Virus record (IMG/VR): IMGVR_UViG_3300048694_000100
Span: 1-40,164 of that record
Length of the DNA: 40,164 nt
Strand: one strand, 5' to 3'
Origin: a virus
The notes under the pieces were generated by a model. The model made no database searches. It had not been told where the DNA came from and saw only the letters and a list, made by a program, of their open reading frames with translations. A program made the position numbers and the translations under genes. Positions 24,154-30,054 of this stretch are shown piece after piece. Position 1 is the first letter of the stretch, and every line of letters begins with the position of its first letter.

Positions 24154-24540
24154 ATGATTCAGTTTTCTGTGGAAGGCAGACCTGTTCCCCAAGGCTCAAT
24201 GCGATACATCGGCAATGGTCGGATGATTCACAACAAGGCCAAGGAACTTGCAGTTTGGCGCGCCACAATCGCTCACAAGGCTCAAGAAGCCGGCTGTGTT
24301 CCGATTGATGGCCCAATTGCAATCAAGTTGCGATTTCGGATGCAAAAGCCTAAATCTGTAAAAAGAGATTTTCCGATTGTTGCTCCTGATTTGGACAAGT
24401 TGATTCGCGCAGTTCTTGATGGATTGACCAATGTGGCTTACAACGATGATTCTCAAGTAATAGACATTATCGCTCAAAAAGTCTATTCAGAGATTCCGGG
24501 CGTGGATGTTGAGGTTTCGGATGGGTTCGACACGCTCTAA
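24154..24540 (+). CDS. rusA: RusA-family Holliday junction resolvase
   Basis: A 128-residue RusA-like enzyme. PVPQGSMR near residue 10, and DLDKLIRAVLDGL followed by NDDSQV at residues 79-102, give the family's acidic residues (D79, D81, D98 or D99). RusA dimers cut four-way junctions made by recombination or replication. Start at 24154 is set by CAGGAGC; an in-frame ATG at 24121 overlaps the initiator stop and would add 11 residues. Confidence 0.9.
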   Translation: MIQFSVEGRPVPQGSMRYIGNGRMIHNKAKELAVWRATIAHKAQEAGCVPIDGPIAIKLRFRMQKPKSVKRDFPIVAPDLDKLIRAVLDGLTNVAYNDDSQVIDIIAQKVYSEIPGVDVEVSDGFDTL

Positions 24541-24553
24541 ATGATATTTCCCT

Positions 24554-24577
24554 TTTTGAGGGTTTTGAGGGTATGAT
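24554..24577 (+). promoter_or_regulatory. Promoter TATGAT with tandem TTTTGAGGG upstream
   Basis: TTTTGAGGG is repeated head-to-tail at 24554-24562 and 24563-24571, directly abutting TATGAT at 24572-24577. The direct repeats could be a paired protein-binding site controlling the gene at 24617. No good -35 hexamer is seen. Confidence 0.5.
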
Positions 24578-24582
24578 TTCTC

Positions 24583-24605
24583 TATCGGACCCGAACAACC
24601 GATAC
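24583..24605 (+). promoter_or_regulatory. 5' leader hairpin shared with 20105
   Basis: TATCGG (24583-24588) pairs with CCGATA (24599-24604) at the predicted transcript start. The core GAACAACCGATAC is identical to 20112-20124, and GGAGG follows shortly after in both leaders. Confidence 0.5.
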
Positions 24606-24616
24606 GGAGGCAACAA

Positions 24617-24910
24617 ATGAAAAAAGCAACAGCATCAACAATTAGCCGAATTATTGGCAAGGCTGGAATTAAAAAATCAGAAGAATCAAAAACAAAGATT
24701 CGCGGTTATCATTTATTTTCTGAAGGTTACAAAGTAACTGAGAGCAGTTCTTATATTTGGATTAACTATGTTCGCGGCGATAAAACATCTGTTTCTTATG
24801 TAGAAAACAGAGAAAATGCAAAAACAAAAATTATTGAAACTTTAACTACAAAAGGTTACACAGTTCACGAAACTAGCGGACTTTTAGCAGTATTAAAGGT
24901 AAGTGCATAA
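24617..24910 (+). CDS. Small basic alpha/beta protein, unknown
   Basis: A 97-residue protein starting MKKATASTISRIIGKAGIKK, followed by beta strands (YKVTESSSYIWINYVRGDK) and a helix-strand end (TKIIETLTTKGYTVHE, LLAVLKV). It looks like a compact fold with a basic N-terminal arm. Own promoter and leader suggest separate regulation and high expression. Ribosome site CGGAGGCAACAA. Function unknown. Confidence 0.75.
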   Translation: MKKATASTISRIIGKAGIKKSEESKTKIRGYHLFSEGYKVTESSSYIWINYVRGDKTSVSYVENRENAKTKIIETLTTKGYTVHETSGLLAVLKVSA

Positions 24911-25077
24911 TGAGCCTTGATTCTTACTACTACCCAAACGAATATACCGCCGAGTTATCTTTAACTTGTTACAACTGCGAAAAAGATTTTGATAAAGAAG
25001 TTGATGTCTATAATCGCTATTACGAAACAAAGTGTCCACATTGCGGCGAAACTACTAGCGGAGAGGTACGCGGATGA
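24910..25077 (+). CDS. Small zinc-ribbon protein (55 aa)
   Basis: TAATG-coupled frame. The product has two CxxC pairs, C20-YN-C23 and C42-PH-C45, spaced like a zinc ribbon: LTCYNCEKDF and TKCPHCGETTSG. The region before is Tyr-rich. It probably binds zinc and perhaps nucleic acid. Coupled by ATGA to the next peptide gene. Confidence 0.7.
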   Translation: MSLDSYYYPNEYTAELSLTCYNCEKDFDKEVDVYNRYYETKCPHCGETTSGEVRG

Positions 25078-25163
25078 TAGTGTTTATTTTGATTGGAGTT
25101 CCCCTAATAACTACAACTTTACTTTGGCTAATTATGGAACTGGAGGCAAGATTAAATGGCTAA
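25074..25163 (+). CDS. Tiny membrane peptide (29 aa)
   Basis: Starts MIVFILIGVPLITTTLLW and ends MELEARLNG: one membrane helix with a short charged tail. Its ATG overlaps the previous stop and its end overlaps the next start by eight bases; GGAGAGG lies upstream. Size and coupling match the peptide at 18587. Confidence 0.55.
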   Translation: MIVFILIGVPLITTTLLWLIMELEARLNG

Positions 25164-25416
25164 GTTGGTGTGCAAGCAAACCCATATTCTCTTAAAAGAT
25201 GGCAAGATTGATATTGATAACAAGGAAACGCGCGAATCGTTCCACGAAATTATTAGAGTAATTGAACGCCAATTGCGAGTTCAGATTCACGATGAGATTG
25301 CGGCGCTTAAACTAACTGAGAATCGCAAGCAAATTGTTAAGAACGGCATTGATAACACCGCACTAACCGTGCAAGATATTTGCGCCAAGGTTGCTTTAGG
25401 TTCGGTGCAAAAATGA
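25156..25416 (+). CDS. Unknown helical protein
   Basis: An 86-residue protein starting MAKLVCKQTHILLKDGK, then a long helix (SFHEIIRVIERQLRVQIHDE) and a C-terminal stretch ALTVQDICAKVALG. TGGAGGC gives a ribosome site. It ends overlapping the next gene (ATGA). Not recognised. Confidence 0.7.
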   Translation: MAKLVCKQTHILLKDGKIDIDNKETRESFHEIIRVIERQLRVQIHDEIAALKLTENRKQIVKNGIDNTALTVQDICAKVALGSVQK

Positions 25417-25652
25417 GTGAAATAACAGTTCTTAAAACAGGATTGCTGATTGAATCTAATGGCGCTTATGTTTTAGATTTCAAACAAGGCTCATATCCAA
25501 ATACAAGCGTTGTTATTTGTTTTTGGCCTAGCAATGTCCATCATCCGTTTATTGTTTGGACATATAACGAAATATCAGGATTCTGCGAAAACGGAAACTA
25601 TTACGCCAATATCCAAGATGCGCTTGTTAAGTTTAATGAGCGTGGTTTCTAA
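25413..25652 (+). CDS. Unknown small protein
   Basis: A 79-residue product starting MSEITVLKTGLLIESNGAYV, beta-rich with many aromatic residues (VVICFWPSNVHHPFIVWTY). The start at 25413 overlaps the previous TGA; an upstream in-frame ATG at 25380 is inside that gene. No motif recognised. Confidence 0.65.
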   Translation: MSEITVLKTGLLIESNGAYVLDFKQGSYPNTSVVICFWPSNVHHPFIVWTYNEISGFCENGNYYANIQDALVKFNERGF

Positions 25653-25933
25653 TGCGCCATACATCAATTGAAGCATTACAAAAAGTTGCTCCGCTTATCC
25701 CATCATTTAAGAAGCGTGTTTTAGATTTAATGATTGAGCGCGGTGCGTATGGTGCAACCGACCAAGAAATTGAAACTGCTTTAGAAATTAGCGGCAACAC
25801 AATTCGCCCAACTAGGATGAGTTTATTAAAAGCAGGAGATATAGTTGATTCTGGTATGACCCGATTAAATCACAATGGAAACAAGTGCATAGTTTGGGTT
25901 ATTAACCAACCAACACAAAAGGAGTTGTTCTAA
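25652..25933 (+). CDS. Winged-helix DNA-binding protein
   Basis: A 93-residue protein whose FKKRVLDLMIERGAYGATDQ, EIETALEISGNTIRPTRMSL and LLKAGDIVDSGMTR segments form a winged helix-turn-helix with the wing at residues ~65-85. This type is common in phage early regions and may regulate transcription or help replication. TAATG coupling at both ends. Confidence 0.75.
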   Translation: MRHTSIEALQKVAPLIPSFKKRVLDLMIERGAYGATDQEIETALEISGNTIRPTRMSLLKAGDIVDSGMTRLNHNGNKCIVWVINQPTQKELF

Positions 25934-26103
25934 TGCCACAGTACGATTACAGATGCCCTGAGTGTTCATCTCGATTTATTATTACTCAGAGTTTTGAAGA
26001 TAACTCAATTCCTGATTGCATACATTGTGAAAAGCCAATGCAAAAAGTATTTAGCCCAACACCTGCTCATTTTAAGGGTGGTGGCTGGGGGAGTTCAAAA
26101 TGA
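25933..26103 (+). CDS. FmdB-type zinc-ribbon protein
   Basis: A 56-residue protein: MPQYDYRCPECSSRF at the start, C30-x-x-C-like pair in PDCIHCEKPM, then QKVFSPTPAHFKGGGWGS. This is the FmdB/zinc-ribbon family layout, including the YDYRC start and the FKGGGW tail. Role in phages is unknown. It overlaps both neighbours. Confidence 0.8.
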   Translation: MPQYDYRCPECSSRFIITQSFEDNSIPDCIHCEKPMQKVFSPTPAHFKGGGWGSSK

Positions 26104-26306
26104 AGCATTGTCGTTGTTGTGAGTTTTTTACAGGCGAAGATAAAAACGCTAAGAAAAACAATCAAGAAAGCGCAGTACCGCTTCAATACATAAAAAGTAG
26201 AATTGATGCAGGATTTGATTTGAAATTTATTGCATACGATTTAGGAATTGAACTTGAATCCTTAAAAACAAGAATATCAAGAGCGCAAAAGAAGGGTGTA
26301 TGGTGA
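26100..26306 (+). CDS. Small Cys/HTH-like protein
   Basis: A 68-residue protein: CRCCEFF at residues 4-10, then YIKSRIDAGFDLKFIAYDLG and IELESLKTRISRAQKKG, which looks like a helix-turn-helix with a basic end. Possibly a DNA-binding regulator. Coupled to the FmdB-type gene by ATGA. Confidence 0.65.
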   Translation: MKHCRCCEFFTGEDKNAKKNNQESAVPLQYIKSRIDAGFDLKFIAYDLGIELESLKTRISRAQKKGVW

Positions 26307-26548
26307 ACCTAAGCGAAGTATTAGATGACCGCCAAGACGAATATGGTGATGCAACTGATAATTTCAAAAAGATTGGAATTATTTGGGGGCAATTACTTGG
26401 ACTTGATTATTCATTAGATGCTTATCAAGTTGCGCAATTATTCATTGCCGCAAAACTTGTACGCATAAGCGCTAATCCTGAACACGAAGATTCTTGGATT
26501 GATGTTCAAGGCTACGCTGAACACGGACTTAACTCTTTGATACAATAA
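26300..26548 (+). CDS. DUF6378-type protein
   Basis: An 82-residue protein with the conserved string RQDEYGDATDNFKKIG, then DAYQVAQLFIAAKLVRISAN and EDSWIDVQGYAEHG. This set is typical of DUF6378, frequent in phages of many hosts. The acidic and His residues in a helical bundle recall MazG-like nucleotide pyrophosphatases, so a nucleotide-linked role is possible but unproven. Start is ATG 26300 or GTG 26303. Confidence 0.8.
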   Translation: MVNLSEVLDDRQDEYGDATDNFKKIGIIWGQLLGLDYSLDAYQVAQLFIAAKLVRISANPEHEDSWIDVQGYAEHGLNSLIQ

Positions 26549-26576
26549 TGATGCCAACGAAAAAGGAGGTTCAGAA

Positions 26577-26609
26577 ATGAACGCACTTATCAATGGGAGG
26601 AATCTATGA
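26577..26609 (+). CDS. Possible leader peptide (10 aa)
   Basis: MNALINGRNL followed by TGA. It has the best ribosome site in the area (AAGGAGG at 26563-26569), better than the ATG at 26593 of the transglycosylase gene that it overlaps. It may couple or limit translation of that gene. Confidence 0.3.
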   Translation: MNALINGRNL

Positions 26610-27072
26610 TGCCCCAGATAGAGGGAGAGATTGGTTCGCTATAAAGGCAAGAAAACGGATTCTTTTAGTAGTGGCAATAGCCATAGGATTCGTTTTAGCA
26701 ACTCCTAGTTTTGCTTTTTGTCCTAAGCCAACAGAAATGTTTGTTGCTCGTACTCCGAGCGCAGCAAAAATGTGGGCTAAGATGCAAATGGCAAAATATG
26801 GATGGAACAGCAAAGCCGATTGGAACGCACTTGTTCAATTATGGACAAATGAATCACATTGGCGATGTTCAGCATATAATAAAACCCCAGTTTATTTAAG
26901 AATAAACAACAAATGGGTTAAGTTTTATGCAGGTGGTATTCCACAAAGAATTGGCTTATCACCGAAAACAAATGTTAAGAAACAAATTCAAGTTGGATTA
27001 GATTATATTCAGGAGAGATATGGCAGCCCCGGAAACGCACTCCGATTCTGGAACGCCCATTACTGGTACTGA
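26593..27072 (+). CDS. Secreted transglycosylase-like (SLT/Rpf-type) protein
   Basis: A 159-residue protein. Basic residues then an apolar segment (KRILLVVAIAIGFVLATPS, residues ~21-39) and AFA-type cleavage before FCPKP form a Sec signal. The mature part, MAKYGWNSKADWNALVQLW followed by TNESHWRCSAYN, matches the lytic transglycosylase/Rpf-like fold of Actinobacteria, with E in NESHW as likely catalytic acid, and ends GLDYIQERYGSPGNALRFWN. It would act in the cell wall, yet it is in the early region away from the lysis genes. No strong ribosome site of its own; see the leader peptide. Confidence 0.75.
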   Translation: MGGIYDAPDRGRDWFAIKARKRILLVVAIAIGFVLATPSFAFCPKPTEMFVARTPSAAKMWAKMQMAKYGWNSKADWNALVQLWTNESHWRCSAYNKTPVYLRINNKWVKFYAGGIPQRIGLSPKTNVKKQIQVGLDYIQERYGSPGNALRFWNAHYWY

Positions 27073-27142
27073 CCAATTTGACGATAACCCTCCGGGGAGG
27101 GAATCGAGAATAGATTTCGTTGGCTTGTTCACCAACGAATAG
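27020..27142 (+). CDS. Small overlapping gene (40 aa), possible
   Basis: ATG at 27020 follows AGGAGAG by three to eight bases and lies in another frame over the end of the transglycosylase gene. The product starts MAAPETHSDSGTPITG, is acidic and Pro/Gly-rich, and ends DFVGLFTNE. Two hairpins lie within its DNA. Good ribosome site but no recognised family. Confidence 0.4.
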   Translation: MAAPETHSDSGTPITGTDQFDDNPPGRESRIDFVGLFTNE

Positions 27143-27187
27143 AGAGCCTTGAGCGTGGCTAACCTCCGTATGTCGCGCTCGGCTCTC
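27142..27187 (+). terminator. Long hairpin between two genes
   Basis: GAGAGCC (27142-27148) pairs with GGCTCTC (27181-27187) and GAGCG (27151-27155) with CGCTC (27176-27180), with a TT bulge and a 20-base loop holding CCTCC. No U-run follows, so an intrinsic terminator is not certain; a regulatory RNA hairpin before the 27209 gene is equally possible. Smaller perfect hairpins sit at 27088-27101 and 27116-27139. Confidence 0.5.
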
Positions 27188-27208
27188 ACTTTAAGATAGG
27201 ATTGGCAA

Positions 27209-27421
27209 ATGGCTAAGGCAAAATCAAATGGGCGCAATGATGAACGCCCAAACGGAAAAGCATTTAAGAAAAATAAAAAAACCCAAAAGAAAACTGGCCG
27301 AACTGTTGGCGGTTATTCTTCTGCTAAATTAAAAATTCGTGCAGAAAAGCGCACACCTGCTAACGCATCTAAAGCGCGTGAAGTTGCAACTAAATTAGCG
27401 CAGGCCGATATTACAAAATGA
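27209..27421 (+). CDS. Small very basic protein
   Basis: A 70-residue Lys/Arg-rich, Gly/Asn-containing protein (AFKKNKKTQKKTGRTVGGYS, then KLKIRAEKRTPANASKA). It probably binds nucleic acid or is unfolded. It overlaps the proteasome-like gene by four bases (ATGA), so they may work together. It lacks the C-terminal Gly-Gly-Gln/Glu of Pup. Ribosome site GATAGGATTGGCAA is modest. Confidence 0.7.
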   Translation: MAKAKSNGRNDERPNGKAFKKNKKTQKKTGRTVGGYSSAKLKIRAEKRTPANASKAREVATKLAQADITK

Positions 27422-27999
27422 CCACTCTCGCCGCATATCAAGGAGATGGCTGGTGCGTAATCGGATGCGATTCACGCTCTAGTTCTGATAGTGGCGCATA
27501 TATGGATTTGGCAACACCGAAAGTAATTGAAAACGAAGGTTACTTATTTGCGATTGCTGGATTATCTCGTGGTGGAAATCTTTTGCAATTTGGTTGGAAG
27601 CCACCTGCACCACCAAACACAAATGATGTTAATGTTTTAGATAAGTTCATAACAACTAAATTCATAACGGCTATGCGTTCGCTATTTGTAAATCAAGGTT
27701 TTGATATGAAAGGCGATGGCGATTACGCCAAGATTGATTCAGTATTTCTTATGGCGGTTAATGGGGTTATTTATTGGATAGATGAGGATTATTCTTGGGA
27801 TAGGGATACTCGTGGCATCTACCAACACGGCTCAGGTGGAACATTAGCCGCTTCTGTAATGAGTGCGCTAGAAATCAATAAATGCACAACACCTGCACAA
27901 GCCACAAAGATTATTAAAACTGCGGTTAAAGCCGCAACGCAATGGGATATTTATTCTGCTCCACCGATTTATACTAAAGTTCAAATATTCGATGAATAA
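27418..27999 (+). CDS. Proteasome-like Ntn hydrolase
   Basis: A 193-residue protein resembling proteasome beta/HslV subunits. After Met removal it would expose Thr2 (MTTLAAYQGDGWCVIGCDSR); D18 and K35 stand where the catalytic Asp17 and Lys33 of the family do. FAIAGLSRGGNLL near residue 45 and the Gly-rich HGSGGTLAASVMSALE near residue 140 also fit the fold. In actinobacteria the proteasome degrades pupylated proteins; a phage subunit could form its own complex or interfere with the host one. It lies between a basic protein and an HNH nuclease. Confidence 0.75.
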   Translation: MTTLAAYQGDGWCVIGCDSRSSSDSGAYMDLATPKVIENEGYLFAIAGLSRGGNLLQFGWKPPAPPNTNDVNVLDKFITTKFITAMRSLFVNQGFDMKGDGDYAKIDSVFLMAVNGVIYWIDEDYSWDRDTRGIYQHGSGGTLAASVMSALEINKCTTPAQATKIIKTAVKAATQWDIYSAPPIYTKVQIFDE

Positions 28000-28300
28000 A
28001 GAAATAGCCGAAGCCGTATTAAAACGCGCTGATGGTTATTGCGAGCATTGCGGTATGCCCGGTGATTTAACACTTCACCATCGCAAACTCAAATCAAGAG
28101 GCGGTAAGGATGAAGTTGCTAATTTGATTGCAGTTCTTCACGCTTGCCACTTATACGATATTCACGCCAACCCACAGAAAGCGACACTCAAGGGTTGGAT
28201 GATTCCTTCATTTGGAGTGCCAGAGGAGTATCCTTTGCACACTCCCGAAGGGGATATAGTTCGACTAACAAACGAAGGCACAAAGGAAAGGCTCGACTAA
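27992..28300 (+). CDS. HNH endonuclease
   Basis: A 102-residue HNH protein: CEHCGMPGDLTLHHRKLKSR, then GGKDEVANLIAVLHACH and YDIHANP. C17, C20, H29/H30, N44 and later His residues fit the zinc-bound beta-beta-alpha-metal fold. It is full length for a small stand-alone HNH. In many phages HNH proteins help terminase cut DNA, but those sit beside the terminase; here it is about 1.7 kb away, next to SSB. Confidence 0.85.
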   Translation: MNKEIAEAVLKRADGYCEHCGMPGDLTLHHRKLKSRGGKDEVANLIAVLHACHLYDIHANPQKATLKGWMIPSFGVPEEYPLHTPEGDIVRLTNEGTKERLD

Positions 28301-28680
28301 TGGCATCAATATCAGTAATCGGTAATATCGGAACCGAACCAGAACTAAAATTTTATGAAGGTAAAAATGGCAACTTTGGTGTTTGCTCATTTTCACTTGC
28401 AGAAACAGAACGCGTAAAAGATACATCAGGCAATTGGGCTGATGGTCAAACAATTTGGTATCGCGTATCAATCCTTGGCAAACAAGCAGAAGTAATTGCT
28501 GATTCACTTGGTAAAGGTGAACGCGTTAAGGTTGAAGGCTCATTTAAGCAATCTCAATACAAAGGTAAAGATGGCGATATGAAGAACAGCCTTGAAATTA
28601 AGGCAGATGAAATCACTCTTGTTCTAAAGCCTAAAAAATCTGCTCCACGCCCACAACAAGATGAGGCATATAACTGGTAA
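28300..28680 (+). CDS. ssb: Single-stranded DNA-binding protein
   Basis: A 126-residue OB-fold SSB: MASISVIGNIGTEPELKFYE start, FSLAETERVKD, TIWYRVSILGKQAEVIADSL, GERVKVEGSFKQSQYKGKDG in order. The tail PRPQQDEAYNW lacks the usual acidic DDDIPF end that binds host repair proteins, so partner contacts may differ. TAATG coupling to the HNH gene; the longer upstream frame lies in that gene. Confidence 0.93.
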   Translation: MASISVIGNIGTEPELKFYEGKNGNFGVCSFSLAETERVKDTSGNWADGQTIWYRVSILGKQAEVIADSLGKGERVKVEGSFKQSQYKGKDGDMKNSLEIKADEITLVLKPKKSAPRPQQDEAYNW

Positions 28681-29295
28681 ATGAAATGTCGCAATTGCAA
28701 TCGTAAAGGTGATTTTGAGATTTGCAATTCCTGTTGGACTTTTGCAATATCACAACTTCACAAGTTTCCTATGCGCTACAAGCAATTGGAAACCGAACTA
28801 ATCCCATCAAAAGGATTTGGCGAGCGCGTGTCTGGCACTTCTTCCCAACCACTTCCGGTTAAACTGGAAACTCTAGCACTCAGAACAGGAGCAATATCAA
28901 TGCCATTAACAGAATTTGAAAGTGCAATTAGAATCGTTAGGAAAGAAACCAAAATAACATTTCGCGGGGATGAACTAGGTAAGATAACAAAGACTTGTGT
29001 CTATCATATAGACCGTGCCGAGTGGACTAGGGCTTACTTTGACGATGCCTCAGAGTTAGCCCTAACCATTATCAAAATCGCAAATCGTATCAATTCGGTA
29101 TTAGGTTACAAATCGGATGAAATAGTAATTGGGAAATGTCCAACTGTTGATATGGAAGGAAATGTTTGTGGCGCAAAACTAAAGATAAACCCACAGACAA
29201 TTGATACTAATTCAGAAATCCGTTGTAACGCTTGCGATACAATCTGGAACTCAACTCAATGGCGTTTGTTGGGTAAAGTCTTACAGGAGAGTTAA
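28681..29295 (+). CDS. Zinc-ribbon protein with HTH-like centre
   Basis: A 204-residue protein directly abutting SSB. CRNCNRKGDFEICNSC at residues 3-18 is an N-terminal zinc site, and KCPTVDMEGNVCGAKLKINP with RCNACDTIWN near residues 152-190 is a second zinc ribbon. The middle (TFRGDELGKITKTC, AEWTRAYFDDASELALTIIKI) is helical. Relatives occur in actinophage early regions as predicted DNA-binding proteins. Function unknown. Confidence 0.75.
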   Translation: MKCRNCNRKGDFEICNSCWTFAISQLHKFPMRYKQLETELIPSKGFGERVSGTSSQPLPVKLETLALRTGAISMPLTEFESAIRIVRKETKITFRGDELGKITKTCVYHIDRAEWTRAYFDDASELALTIIKIANRINSVLGYKSDEIVIGKCPTVDMEGNVCGAKLKINPQTIDTNSEIRCNACDTIWNSTQWRLLGKVLQES

Positions 29296-29661
29296 ATGAA
29301 AATTACAATCTACTCACTTCCCGATTGCGTTCAATGCGACCAAACAAAGAAACTCTTTGACCGTAACAAAGTTGCCTACAATGTAGTTGATGTATCTACT
29401 GATGCTGATTCTCTAAAGATGATTCAGGATTTAGGTTACTCATCTGCTCCTGTTGTTATTGCCGATGAGAAGCATTGGTCAGGATTTAGAATAGAGAAGA
29501 TTAAGGACATCGTGGCTGAACTAAAAGCCGCCAAAACCCCAGAAGCCATAATCGCATCTCAAATCCACGAACCTAACCCACAAGAGGTATCCCAAAAGAT
29601 TATCGCTAAACTCAAAGATGAAGGCTATGAAATCAAGAAGAACGAAAATATCAATCAATAG
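29296..29661 (+). CDS. NrdH/glutaredoxin-like redoxin
   Basis: A 121-residue protein. MKITIYSLPDCVQCDQTKKL has the redox pair C11-V-Q-C14 as in NrdH, and SSAPVVI carries the cis-Pro loop. Residues ~78-121 are an extra helical, Lys-rich tail not found in the ~75-residue NrdH core. NrdH feeds electrons to ribonucleotide reductase; no reductase gene is seen here, so it may serve the host enzyme. Ribosome site CAGGAGAGTTA. Confidence 0.85.
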   Translation: MKITIYSLPDCVQCDQTKKLFDRNKVAYNVVDVSTDADSLKMIQDLGYSSAPVVIADEKHWSGFRIEKIKDIVAELKAAKTPEAIIASQIHEPNPQEVSQKIIAKLKDEGYEIKKNENINQ

Positions 29662-29812
29662 CGCTTCCCGCCTATACCGAGTTACGAACCGAACCATCTA
29701 CTACTGGATTGAACAAGACCGACTTAAATCCTATGATGGGCTATATGAAATTGATGACCTGCAAGCCGCCTACAATAAACGCCATAAGCCAAAACCGCGT
29801 TTATCAATTTGA
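29618..29812 (+). CDS. MerR/excisionase-like HTH protein
   Basis: A 64-residue basic protein overlapping the redoxin gene. NSASRLYRVTNRTIYYWIEQ followed by YDGLYEIDDLQAAYNKRHKP is the winged helix-turn-helix of MerR/Xis-type proteins. With no integrase in the window, regulation is likelier than excision. Start ATG 29618 or 29627 unclear. A promoter follows directly. Confidence 0.65.
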   Translation: MKAMKSRRTKISINSASRLYRVTNRTIYYWIEQDRLKSYDGLYEIDDLQAAYNKRHKPKPRLSI

Positions 29813-29845
29813 CTTGACTAGAATTTCATATATTATATCTATAAT
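29809..29845 (+). promoter_or_regulatory. Promoter before the terminase operon
   Basis: TTGACT occurs twice in tandem (29809-29814 and 29814-29819). Downstream are TATTAT (29831-29836, 16 bases after the first) and TATAAT (29840-29845, 20 bases after the second), in a very AT-rich stretch. This is the best -35/-10 style promoter in the window and leads into packaging and fibre genes. Confidence 0.7.
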
Positions 29846-29871
29846 CGGCAAGGCGTGTATCTAGGAAAGAA

Positions 29872-30054
29872 ATGATTATCGCCATAGAAGAAGTAACAAT
29901 CGAAGAAATTGACGAGGCTCTTTCGTACCTGCGCGAAAAACTCCAAGATAGATACGGCAATAGGCTGACCTATCACCAAAAGCAACTTTACCTAGAGAGT
30001 GTAGATAACCTCCTAGATGCTCGTATAGAATTATTAAATGGCATACACTCCTGA
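29872..30054 (+). CDS. Small acidic helical protein before terminase
   Basis: A 60-residue, all-helical acidic product starting MIIAIEEVTIEEIDEALSYL. Ribosome site CTAGGAAAGAA. It overlaps the terminase small subunit start by 17 bases, so it may aid packaging. No family recognised. Confidence 0.7.
   Translation: MIIAIEEVTIEEIDEALSYLREKLQDRYGNRLTYHQKQLYLESVDNLLDARIELLNGIHS

Noticed and set aside
27080-27190. tRNA or tmRNA candidate
   Set aside because: Hairpins are present but no GGTTCGAATCC-like T-arm, anticodon arm or CCA end; I also saw no tRNA elsewhere.
27209-27421. Basic protein beside the proteasome-like gene as a Pup homologue
   Set aside because: Pup is acidic and ends in Gly-Gly-Gln/Glu; this protein is strongly basic and ends ADITK.
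29618-29812. Excisionase as evidence for a temperate phage
   Set aside because: No integrase, attachment site or convincing repressor is found; small MerR-like HTH proteins also occur in lytic phages.
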